A stretch of DNA of 59,350 nucleotides from an uncultured Bacteroidales bacterium (lineage in GTDB: Bacteria; Bacteroidota; Bacteroidia; Bacteroidales; Paludibacteraceae), in the NCBI GenBank assembly GCA_946187555.1, contig CAMHQP010000004.1:1-59350 (forward strand), written 5' to 3'. A model generated the notes under the pieces. It did no database searches and was not told where the DNA came from. It was given only the letters and a program-made list of their open reading frames with translations. Shown here piece after piece: positions 43,530 through 51,029 of this stretch (its first letter is position 1; every line of letters starts with the position of its first letter). Both the position numbers and the translations under genes were made by a program.

Positions 43530-45548
43530 ATGAGAAAACTAATTTTTACGCTGGCAGCGTTAGCGCTTATGACAACAGCATGCACTACTAAACAACAGAC
43601 CACGGGTATCGACTTGGCGAATCTGGACACCACCGCCATACCTCAGAATGACTTCTATCAATTCGCCTGCGGCGGATGGATGGCAAACAATCCCTTAACC
43701 CCGGAATACAGTCGTTTCGGTTCTTTCGACAAACTCGGTCTCAACAACTTAGAGCAGGTAAACGGCCTTATCAAGGATATCGCAGCGAAGAACCACTTGC
43801 AGGGTTCTATCGAGCAGAAGATCGGCGACGTGTATAACATGGCGATGGATACTGCGCGTCGGGATAAGGAAGGTATCGAGCCGGTACGGAAAACGCTCGA
43901 GCAGATTGAAGGCATTGCATCCCGCGATGAGTTATCCAAGGTACTCGGTGCCGCAATGGACTTCCAGCTTTGGGCAATGTACGTCGATGCCGATGCGATG
44001 AACAGCTCGATGAACATTCTCAACGAGTACCAAGCCGGTTTCTCCCTCGGAGAGAAAGAGTATTATATAGATGAAGACGAGCACACGCGCATGATACGCG
44101 ACGCGTACGTCGCGTATGTAGAGAAGATGTTCGGTCTCTTCGGCTTTGAGAACGCAGCCGATAAAGCACAGACGGTATTGCGTATGGAGACGCGTCTGGC
44201 GAAGGCAGCGTACAGCAATGTGGAGTTGCGCGACCCGATTCGCAACTACAACAAGATGAGCATTGGCGAACTGCAAGAACTCGTTCCGCAGGTAGATTGG
44301 AAGGTGTATTTCGCTGCGTTGGGTGTCGAGTTGGACAGCCTCTCTATCGGTCAGATTCCGCACCTGCAGGAAGCGGGTAAAATGCTGGAGGATGAACCGC
44401 TTGAAGACCTGAAGACGCTCTTTGCATGGCAGGTCATCGAAGGCGCCGCATCGTATCTGACGACGGAGATCTACATGACGAGTTTTGATTTCTACGGCAA
44501 AGTGCTGTCGGGTCGTGAAGAACCGAGCCCGCTGTGGAAACGCGCCGTGGGTATCGTAAATGGTACGCTAGGCGAGGCAGTTGGTCAGATGTACGTGAAG
44601 AAATACTTCCCGGAGGAGAACAAAGAACGTATGCTGGCGCTGGTGCACAACCTGCAAAAAGCACTCGGTATCCGCATTGAGAACCTGACATGGATGAGTC
44701 GCGAAACGAAGGACAAAGCCTTGGAGAAACTGAACGCGATGACCATTAAGATTGGTTATCCGGACGAATGGCGCGACTATAGCAAGTTGAATATCAACGC
44801 AGAGGACACTTACTACGCTAACCTGCAACGTGCGGCAAAGTTCGAGCAGGAATACAGCCTGAGTTACCTCGGTAAACCGGTGGACAAGAAAAAATGGTAC
44901 ATGACCCCGCAGACGGTGAATGCCTACTATAACCCGTCGAGCAACGAGATCTGTTTCCCGGCCGGTATTCTGCAATACCCGTTCTTCGACATGAGTGCCG
45001 ATGATGCGTTCAACTATGGCGCTATCGGCGTGGTGATCGGTCATGAGATGACCCACGGCTTCGACGACCAGGGTTGTCAGTTCGATAAGGACGGTAACAT
45101 GGTTAACTGGTGGACAGAAGAAGACAAAGCGGCATTCGATGCCCGCACGAAAGTGATGGAAGAGGCGTTCAACCGCATCGAGGTAGCTCCGGGTGTGCAT
45201 GCCAACGGTGCGTTTACCCTCGGCGAGAACATCGCTGACCACGGTGGTCTGCAAGTGTCGTTCTTGGCATTTACGCTCAATGAAGAAGCCAAGCCCGAAG
45301 CAGAGCGTCTGCAGACCCGTGACGGCTTCACCCCGCAGCAACGTTTCTTCTTGGCGTACGCCAATGTATGGGCAGGTAATATCCGTCCGGAGGAGATCCT
45401 CAACCGCACGAAGTCGGATCCCCACTCACTCGGCCGCTGGCGCGTCAATGGTGCACTGCCGCAGATCAACGCATGGTACGAGGCTTGGAACGTGACGCCG
45501 GAGAGTCCGATGTACGTGGAACCAAATGAACGAGTGTCCATTTGGTAA
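43530..45548 (+). CDS. M13-family zinc metallopeptidase (PepO-like) lipoprotein
   Basis: A 672-aa neprilysin-type endopeptidase. Lipoprotein signal with lipobox MTTAC (Cys 18). Zinc site VVIGHEMTHGFDDQG (HExxH, about 505) with the third ligand E in LGENIADHGGL (about 567), the family substrate motif NAYY, and the C-terminal W of RVSIW. Probably digests oligopeptides in the periplasm or at the surface. Monocistronic, with promoter and terminator. Confidence 0.93.
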   Translation: MRKLIFTLAALALMTTACTTKQQTTGIDLANLDTTAIPQNDFYQFACGGWMANNPLTPEYSRFGSFDKLGLNNLEQVNGLIKDIAAKNHLQGSIEQKIGDVYNMAMDTARRDKEGIEPVRKTLEQIEGIASRDELSKVLGAAMDFQLWAMYVDADAMNSSMNILNEYQAGFSLGEKEYYIDEDEHTRMIRDAYVAYVEKMFGLFGFENAADKAQTVLRMETRLAKAAYSNVELRDPIRNYNKMSIGELQELVPQVDWKVYFAALGVELDSLSIGQIPHLQEAGKMLEDEPLEDLKTLFAWQVIEGAASYLTTEIYMTSFDFYGKVLSGREEPSPLWKRAVGIVNGTLGEAVGQMYVKKYFPEENKERMLALVHNLQKALGIRIENLTWMSRETKDKALEKLNAMTIKIGYPDEWRDYSKLNINAEDTYYANLQRAAKFEQEYSLSYLGKPVDKKKWYMTPQTVNAYYNPSSNEICFPAGILQYPFFDMSADDAFNYGAIGVVIGHEMTHGFDDQGCQFDKDGNMVNWWTEEDKAAFDARTKVMEEAFNRIEVAPGVHANGAFTLGENIADHGGLQVSFLAFTLNEEAKPEAERLQTRDGFTPQQRFFLAYANVWAGNIRPEEILNRTKSDPHSLGRWRVNGALPQINAWYEAWNVTPESPMYVEPNERVSIW

Positions 45549-45583
45549 AAGAAAAGTCCGCGATTGGCGGACTTTTCTTTTTT
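45547..45583. terminator. Bidirectional terminator between M13 gene and HIT gene
   Basis: AGTCCGC/GCGGACT with a 5-nt loop, A-rich on one side and T-rich on the other, serving the convergent genes. Confidence 0.9.
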
Positions 45584-45989
45584 AGAGTTTCTCAATTGCC
45601 TCGGCAATCGAGTTGGCGATAATCGCCATCTCTTCAGCAGGCAGCGAGAGTTTGGGATTCGTGAAGAGCATATCTTTCTCGTGGTTCATCGGCACGAGGT
45701 GGATATGTACGTGGTTCACCTCCATGCCCAACACCGCTACGCCTACGCGTTTGCAACCCGTAGCGGCTTTGATGCCTTGCGCCACTTTCTTGGCGAAAGT
45801 GATCAAGCCTTGCAGCTGCTCGTCCGTGAGGTCGAAGATGTAATCTGCCTCCGGCTCAGCCAACTTAGGGATGACGAGCGTATGGCCTTTGACCAGCGGG
45901 TTGATGTCAAGGAAAGCGTAGTGCTTATCATCCTCGGCTACTTTGTAACTCGGGATCTCTCCCTTGATGATGCGTGTAAAGAGTGTCAT
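45582..45989 (-). CDS. HIT-family nucleotide hydrolase
   Basis: A 135-aa histidine-triad protein (Hint/HinT-like purine phosphoramidase family). N-terminal FTRIIKGEIPSYKVAED and the triad HVHIHLVPMNH. Its ATG overlaps the greA stop by 4 nt. Confidence 0.93.
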   Translation of the reverse strand: MTLFTRIIKGEIPSYKVAEDDKHYAFLDINPLVKGHTLVIPKLAEPEADYIFDLTDEQLQGLITFAKKVAQGIKAATGCKRVGVAVLGMEVNHVHIHLVPMNHEKDMLFTNPKLSLPAEEMAIIANSIAEAIEKL

Positions 45990-46453
45990 AACGAAATCTC
46001 CAATACTTCCATTTCCAATGTACCGGCGGGCACTTGAATCTGTGCCTTTTCGCCTACTTTTTTGCCCATCAGACCTTTAGCGATCGGGGTGGTAACAGAG
46101 ATCTTACCCTCAGCAAGGTTTGCTTCGCCTTCGGTAACGAGATGGAAGAGTTTCTCCATGCCGTTTGCCATGCGTACGCGCACTTTGGTCAGGATCTGCA
46201 CCTCATCGGTTTTGATGTCCGAAGCATCCAATACGCGTGCTTCCGCCAGACGTGCTTTCAGTACGGCAATCTTGGTTTCCAAAGCGCCTTGCGCTTCTTT
46301 TGCGGCATCATACTCCGCGTTCTCACTCAAATCGCCTTTCTCACGTGCCTCTGCAATCGCGGCAATGATACGTGGGCGCTCAACAGCCTCCAGCTGCTGA
46401 ATCTCCTCTTTCAATTTCTTCAGACCTTCTTCGGTCATGTACGTTACTGCCAT
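45986..46453 (-). CDS. greA: Transcription elongation factor GreA
   Basis: Rescues backtracked RNA polymerase by stimulating transcript cleavage. 155 aa: N-terminal coiled coil with the acidic tip (GDLSENAEYDAAKEAQG) and C-terminal FKBP-like domain (VTTPIAKGLMGKKVGEKAQI). It is preceded by a long leader with two tiny ORFs and several hairpins. Confidence 0.96.
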   Translation of the reverse strand: MAVTYMTEEGLKKLKEEIQQLEAVERPRIIAAIAEAREKGDLSENAEYDAAKEAQGALETKIAVLKARLAEARVLDASDIKTDEVQILTKVRVRMANGMEKLFHLVTEGEANLAEGKISVTTPIAKGLMGKKVGEKAQIQVPAGTLEMEVLEISL

Positions 46454-46487
46454 TCGCTGCTGGCTATGCTTTCGCTTGCTCCCCTTC

Positions 46488-46530
46488 TAGGCGGAAGCCG
46501 CTCTTCCCGTTCCGTCGGGAAGACGCTCCG
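46488..46530. repeat. Covarying hairpin element upstream of greA
   Basis: TAGGCGGAAGCCGCT ... GCTCCG with stem CTTCCCG/CGGGAAG; partner of 12599-12640 but on the opposite strand relative to the downstream gene, so a DNA palindrome is as likely as an RNA element. Confidence 0.6.
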
Positions 46531-46540
46531 CGCTCTTAAC

Positions 46541-46559
46541 TCGGACTCACGAAGTCCTC
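46541..46559 (-). repeat. 19-bp hairpin repeat shared with tRNA-Thr leader
   Basis: Identical to 460-478; GGACT/AGTCC stem with a 5-nt loop, within a wider AACT/AGTT palindrome. Confidence 0.7.
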
Positions 46560-46613
46560 GTTAGTTGGAAAGCCCCTCCAAGCCAGCCCAGGAGGAATAA
46601 TTATTTAACAATA

Positions 46614-46718
46614 TTAATATTTTCGATTCAAAATCTCGCTGGCGATGATCGCCTTGCGCATCTCCTCGGCATCCGTCAAGTCCGGAATGAGGGAGGTATT
46701 TTTCGTTTCGTCTGCCAT
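46614..46718 (-). CDS. 34-aa small protein upstream of greA
   Basis: ATG at 46718 to TAA at 46614 encodes MADETKNTSLIPDLTDAEEM and then RKAIIASEILNRKY. The composition is protein-like (helical, charged, with a compact EMRKAIIASEILNRKY block), while the track ORF over the same bases is not. It lies downstream of a promoter and an attenuator-like hairpin. I do not recognise a function. Confidence 0.6.
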   Translation of the reverse strand: MADETKNTSLIPDLTDAEEMRKAIIASEILNRKY

Positions 46719-46757
46719 ATAAAAAATAAGGCACAGCGCCTCGTTTTTGTTGTTTTT

Positions 46758-46794
46758 GTTTAAAAACGAAAGGAAACTTCACAGCCTCCTTTCG
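46758..46794 (-). terminator. Attenuator-like hairpin in the greA leader
   Basis: Minus-strand CGAAAGGA, 12-nt loop, TCCTTTCG followed by T5, about 45 nt after the promoter and before the 34-aa ORF. Confidence 0.5.
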
Positions 46795-46798
46795 CCAT
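46760..46798 (-). CDS. Possible 12-codon leader peptide over a hairpin
   Basis: ATG at 46798 to TAA at 46760 reads MAKGGCEVSFRF. It spans the terminator-like hairpin at 46767-46794 exactly, as expected for an attenuator leader peptide. An ORF this short can occur by chance. Confidence 0.3.
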   Translation of the reverse strand: MAKGGCEVSFRF

Positions 46799-46837
46799 TA
46801 AACCTAAACCTTAACTATGAAAATTTTATTTTCAGTG

Positions 46838-46869
46838 CAAAAGTACTGCTTTTATTTTAAATATCCAAA
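46838..46869 (-). promoter_or_regulatory. Promoter of the 34-aa ORF-greA-HIT unit
   Basis: Minus-strand TTTG (46866-46869), 20-bp spacer ending AAAAGCAG, TACTTTTG (46838-46845). About 385 nt separate it from greA. Confidence 0.85.
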
Positions 46870-46913
46870 TTATTTGAAGAAAAAATGCGTTTTTTCTTTA
46901 TTTTTAAGCCAAA

Positions 46914-48248
46914 TCACACTATTTCGCCACGTAATGTGGCAGCGGTGGCATCGAGAATGCGAACGTTGACCAAATCTCCGATCTTCTGGTCTGTTCGCGG
47001 GAAGACTACTGTCTTGTACTGCTCCGTGCGACCGAACATATCGTCATGACTGCGCTTGGAGAAACCCTCCACCAGTACTTCAACCGTTTTACCTATCTCG
47101 CGTTGGTTGGATTCGAGCGACAGTTGGGTCTGAAGCGTGATGATCTCATTGAGTCGCCGCACTTTCTCTTCCTCGGAGATGTTATCCGGCAGGTGCTTAT
47201 GGGCGTACGTGCCCGGACGCTCGGAGTACTTGAACATAAACGCGCTGTCAAAACCCACTTCACGCATGAGACTCAGCGTCTCAGCATGATCCTCGAGCGT
47301 CTCGTCATGGAAACCGCAGAAGATATCCGTGCTGATGGCGGCCGTCGGTAAGATGCGGCGGATGGCTGCGATACGATCCAGATACCACTCGCGGGTGTAT
47401 TTGCGGTTCATCAGTTTGAGGATGTGGTTTGAACCGGACTGCACCGCCAGGTGAATGAACTTACACAGGTTCTTATGGCGGCTGATGGCCTCGAGGGTCT
47501 TATCAGACATATCCTTCGGATGCGAGGTGGTGAAGCGTATACGCATGTCGGGAACGGCATCGGCAACGATCTCGAGTAAGTCCGCAAAATCCACCACTGT
47601 ACCATCTTCGCGCACGAACTTATACGAGTTGACGTTCTGTCCGAGCAGCGTCACTTCTTTGTAGCCCTTGGCTTGGAGATCGCGCACCTCGTTGAGGATG
47701 GACTCGACGTCCCTACTCCGCTCGCGGCCGCGGGTATAGGGCACCACGCAATAGGAGCAGAAGTTATTACAGCCGCGCATAATGGACACGAAGCCACTGA
47801 TGGAGCGCCCGATACGCGCAGGGATGATCTGACGATAGGTTTCCGTTGTACTGAGTTCCACATTCATCGCCTTGTGTCCTTGCTCGCATTGCGCTAAGAG
47901 ATTCGGGATATCGAGATACGCATCGGGGCCTGCCACGAAGTCCACACCGAAATCATCGATCAGTTCCCGTCCCATACGCTCCGCCATACAACCGATGACA
48001 CCAATGATCTTATCGCGATTGTCGATTTTGGATTTCCGATTTTGGAGATGCGCCTTCAGTTCGCGGAGGCGAGCACCGACTTTTTGCTCAGCGTTATCGC
48101 GGATGGAGCAGGTGTTAATCAGGATGATATCGGCATCCTCCCATTGCTCGGTGAGTTGGGCATCGGTGGTCTCCATAATGGCCGCCACCACCTCGCTATC
48201 CGCCACGTTCATCTGGCATCCGTATGTCTCAATATAGAATTTTTTCAT
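46914..48248 (-). CDS. miaB: tRNA-2-methylthio-N6-dimethylallyladenosine synthase
   Basis: Radical SAM methylthiotransferase acting on i6A37 of tRNAs. 444 aa from 48248. UPF0004 domain with three Cys (YGCQMN, INTCSIRDNA, GVIGCMAERM), radical SAM cluster CNNFCSYC (about 160), and C-terminal TRAM domain. A heptamer array encodes LQNRKSKIDNRDK at about 66-78, just before the third Cys. The track ORF start is antisense to tRNA-Pro. Confidence 0.95.
   Translation of the reverse strand: MKKFYIETYGCQMNVADSEVVAAIMETTDAQLTEQWEDADIILINTCSIRDNAEQKVGARLRELKAHLQNRKSKIDNRDKIIGVIGCMAERMGRELIDDFGVDFVAGPDAYLDIPNLLAQCEQGHKAMNVELSTTETYRQIIPARIGRSISGFVSIMRGCNNFCSYCVVPYTRGRERSRDVESILNEVRDLQAKGYKEVTLLGQNVNSYKFVREDGTVVDFADLLEIVADAVPDMRIRFTTSHPKDMSDKTLEAISRHKNLCKFIHLAVQSGSNHILKLMNRKYTREWYLDRIAAIRRILPTAAISTDIFCGFHDETLEDHAETLSLMREVGFDSAFMFKYSERPGTYAHKHLPDNISEEEKVRRLNEIITLQTQLSLESNQREIGKTVEVLVEGFSKRSHDDMFGRTEQYKTVVFPRTDQKIGDLVNVRILDATAATLRGEIV
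48015..48049. repeat. Heptamer array inside miaB
   Basis: GCGATTG, TCGATTT, TGGATTT, CCGATTT, TGGAGAT in period 7. Confidence 0.8.
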
Positions 48249-48264
48249 TATTTTTGCATTAATA

Positions 48265-48296
48265 TTTGCACAATTCAAAAAAATGTAGTACCTTTG
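48265..48296 (+). promoter_or_regulatory. Promoter of tRNA-Pro
   Basis: TTTG (48265-48268), 20-bp spacer with A7, TACCTTTG (48289-48296). No similar promoter for miaB is visible beside it. Confidence 0.85.
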
Positions 48297-48322
48297 CACC
48301 CGCTTTCGAAAAAATCGAAAGA

Positions 48323-48396
48323 CGGGAAGTGGCGCAGCCCGGTAGCGCAACGGTCTGGGGGACCGGAGGTCGCGTGTTCGAATCACGTCTTCCCGA
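48323..48396 (+). tRNA. tRNA-Pro(GGG)
   Basis: Acceptor CGGGAAG/CUUCCCG, D arm GCGCAGCCCGGUAGCGC typical of tRNA-Pro, anticodon loop CUGGGGG giving GGG, T arm GUGUUCGAAUCAC. Discriminator A; no encoded CCA. Confidence 0.95.
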
Positions 48397-48397
48397 C

Positions 48398-48425
48398 AAA
48401 AAGATGACTGCGGTCATCTTTTTTA
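48398..48425. terminator. Bidirectional terminator, tRNA-Pro and porW operon
   Basis: AAGATGAC, loop TGCG, GTCATCTT with flanking A and T runs. Its right edge contains the porW stop codon. Confidence 0.9.
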
Positions 48426-51029
48426 TTTGAGCAAAGGCAGGTTTACTTCGGTGACTGCCTTTACTTGTACCTGTTGCAGGATCGTTTGCATCTCGGCGTT
48501 CTTCTGCGCCATACCTATCCACCACTCAGCCTCATCCAGATCAGCAAAACCACTGATACGCAACGCGCATCCTTCGCCCCATACGGGTAGTTTCTGCAGA
48601 TCGAAATCGCGGATGAGGAACTGGCTGAAGTTGAACAACGCCACTTCATACAGCAGTTCGTTCAGTGCTTGTTCATCTGCCGTCGGCATGATGAGCAATA
48701 CCACCGAGGGTTGTTTGCGGTCTTCGCTCCATTCTTGTGCTGCAGCGGCCACATCCTCCTGATCCGTTTCATCCGACTGTTGACGCAGTTCTGCCAAGTC
48801 ACCGGTAGCACCGCCTTTCCGGCTCTCCATACCCTGTCCCATCATGGCCAGCATGTCCTTAGCCATCGAACCTAACTCCGTTTCTCCGTAGTTCGCCACG
48901 AGTTCTTGCAAGGCCGTTATAAACGCCTGTTGTCCTTCGGTGCGTGCCACCGCCACGGCGTTGAGGAAGAGGAAACGCGGCATGAGCCGGCTCTGCGGGT
49001 ACTCCGTCTGCGCGTATTGCTTATTGGCCTTGACGGTAGCATACTCGCCTTTGGTATAGGCGGTATAGGTTGCCAGATAGAGCGAGTCCTGTTCGTCGAG
49101 CATCCTACGCATGCGGGCGATATAGGCCGTATCATTGCGCAACGCACGTAATCGCTCATCCTCGAAGATATCATCCAGACTCGGGTGCCCGGTGAAGCGC
49201 TCCACCAACTCACGCAGCGTCTCTTGCGCTAACTCTTCATCTTGCAGTTTGTCGCGGTAGATATAATAGAGCGCAATCATCGCTTCGCGCCATATGCTGT
49301 CGCTGATGATATAGTCCTGTTCGGTACGCGGTATCTGCTGGAGGTAATACTCCGGCTTATGGTTATCGGTCTCAACTCGATTAGAGATTTGCGAATTAGT
49401 GTTTAGTGAATCATTCGCCAGCGAGGTGGAGTCTCCTTCATTCTCTAATTCACTCATTCCTTCATCCTGAATGAGCACTTGCTTATTCTGTCTGCGCCAG
49501 TTATCTTCGAGTGGTCGGTTACCCCAACGACGACGCCATTCCTGTTGCCCTTGTTTGACAAGTTGCGGGTTGTAGAAATACCAATCTCCTTTCTGCGCGC
49601 CACCGCCGCCTAACATATTCGACGTATTGACGCTACGCGGGCCGTCATCGTCATGCTCGAGGTCACGCGCTGCCTGCACCTGTTGGATAGAGTCCTGTTT
49701 CTCCGCCTCGATAAGGTCGGCTATGATCTTATCCACAATCGCGCGTTGCTCTTCTTCGGTCATCCGGCCGAGTCGCTGGAGCGAGTCTTGTAGTTGGGCT
49801 TGCGTGTAGGACACAATCAGTTCGTCCAGTACTTCTGAGCGTTTCTGGATACGCGCATAGTCAGGGTTCTCGGCCGTGAGGATAGTCACCGCTTCGCGGT
49901 AACAGGGTTGCGCCGGTACGTACGCGCGCATTCCAAAATAAATATCGCCCGCGCGCACGAGGATAGCGGCTTTGGCAGAACCGGCTTGTGTCGATTCGGC
50001 AATGGCCGTCTCATACATCTCCAATGCCTTGGCGGTATCGCGTGCCGCGAGGTAGATATTTCCCATTGCGCCGTATATTTGATCGAGTCGGTCTTTGTAT
50101 TTCGACTGTTTGGTCATCGTACGCAGTTTGCGCAGCGAACTCTTACCTCCGAGTTCCGCCATACGGATACGCGCATTGAAGTCCATCTCATTGGACGGCG
50201 CCATGCGCACCACATATTTGTAGGCCTTGATGGCTTCATCGGGGTTGTTCTCTTTCTCGTACAATTGACCGAGCACGTAGGCAAAACGCGGACGGTATAT
50301 CTTGCGTTTCTCGTACGGCATGGCTATCTTGACGAACGGTAGGGCATCGTGATAATGCTCGCCGTGCAGCAATACATCCGCTTTAACGGCAGAATAGAGC
50401 TTGGCATGCTTGCGGCTGAGCGCATCGATCTGCACGCGCTGCAGCATGTCTTCCGCTTCGTATTGCCACCCCATCTCGGCATATGCACGCGCTATCCATA
50501 ATTGGCATTGCGCGATCATGTCCGGGTCGTTCTGATAATGATTGATGATATAATTGAACGTACTGACGGCACCGAGGAAATCACCTTTATGGAACTCCGC
50601 CTGACCGAGTCGCAGCCATGCGAGGTTCATGTTCTTATTGAATTCCTCCGATTGGAGCCACAGTTTATATTTGGGATCGTTGGCCTTTTTCGGGTCACGT
50701 TTGGGTTTCGCTTTGATGGAGTGCAGTTTGATGCACTTGCGGCATTTGTCAATGGTTCTATCCATGTGGGTTGCACTGGCCTCCGCCGCCGCATGATTGG
50801 AGACCGGATAGAGATAGAGGACGCGACTGTAGTCGTCCGTATTCGCATCGCGTATGGCCTTCAGACCTTCTTCATACGCGATATTGCCGTTGTATAGGAT
50901 GTTATATTTGACTTTCGTCTGATGGAACGAACGAGTCGCCCACGTGTTTTTTTGCGTGGAGCAGGAAGAGAGAATCATCATCAAGATGATGATATTGGAA
51001 ATTTGATATTTGATATTTGATATTCTCAT
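48423..51029 (-). CDS. porW: T9SS lipoprotein PorW/SprE-like
   Basis: An 868-aa TPR lipoprotein like PorW (P. gingivalis) and SprE (gliding flavobacteria), needed for type IX secretion (family knowledge). The lipobox is ILSSC, followed by STQKNTWATRSFHQTKVKYN and the YNGNIAYEEGL motif, then TPR-like helices to about 420, a low-complexity middle and a helical C-terminal part with an SPOR-like end. The ATG overlaps the tsaB stop. The first 12 codons and two mid-protein stretches are built from heptamer arrays. It explains how the tailed enzymes here could be exported. Confidence 0.85.
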   Translation of the reverse strand: MRISNIKYQISNIIILMMILSSCSTQKNTWATRSFHQTKVKYNILYNGNIAYEEGLKAIRDANTDDYSRVLYLYPVSNHAAAEASATHMDRTIDKCRKCIKLHSIKAKPKRDPKKANDPKYKLWLQSEEFNKNMNLAWLRLGQAEFHKGDFLGAVSTFNYIINHYQNDPDMIAQCQLWIARAYAEMGWQYEAEDMLQRVQIDALSRKHAKLYSAVKADVLLHGEHYHDALPFVKIAMPYEKRKIYRPRFAYVLGQLYEKENNPDEAIKAYKYVVRMAPSNEMDFNARIRMAELGGKSSLRKLRTMTKQSKYKDRLDQIYGAMGNIYLAARDTAKALEMYETAIAESTQAGSAKAAILVRAGDIYFGMRAYVPAQPCYREAVTILTAENPDYARIQKRSEVLDELIVSYTQAQLQDSLQRLGRMTEEEQRAIVDKIIADLIEAEKQDSIQQVQAARDLEHDDDGPRSVNTSNMLGGGGAQKGDWYFYNPQLVKQGQQEWRRRWGNRPLEDNWRRQNKQVLIQDEGMSELENEGDSTSLANDSLNTNSQISNRVETDNHKPEYYLQQIPRTEQDYIISDSIWREAMIALYYIYRDKLQDEELAQETLRELVERFTGHPSLDDIFEDERLRALRNDTAYIARMRRMLDEQDSLYLATYTAYTKGEYATVKANKQYAQTEYPQSRLMPRFLFLNAVAVARTEGQQAFITALQELVANYGETELGSMAKDMLAMMGQGMESRKGGATGDLAELRQQSDETDQEDVAAAAQEWSEDRKQPSVVLLIMPTADEQALNELLYEVALFNFSQFLIRDFDLQKLPVWGEGCALRISGFADLDEAEWWIGMAQKNAEMQTILQQVQVKAVTEVNLPLLK
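49378..49419. repeat. Heptamer array inside porW (1)
   Basis: CGATTAG, AGATTTG, CGAATTA, GTGTTTA, GTGAATC, ATTCGCC in period 7; encodes the LANDSLNTNSQISNR region. Confidence 0.6.
49440..49474. repeat. Heptamer array inside porW (2), degenerate
   Basis: ATTCTCT, AATTCAC, TCATTCC, TTCATCC, TGAATGA in period 7, 20 bp from the first array. Confidence 0.5.
50992..51026. repeat. Heptamer array at porW start
   Basis: ATATTGG, AAATTTG, ATATTTG, ATATTTG, ATATTCT in period 7; on the minus strand it encodes ISNIKYQISNI of the signal peptide. Confidence 0.85.

Noticed and set aside
46561-46782. 73-aa minus ORF upstream of greA
   Set aside because: Composition is not protein-like; a different frame of the same DNA gives the better 34-aa ORF.
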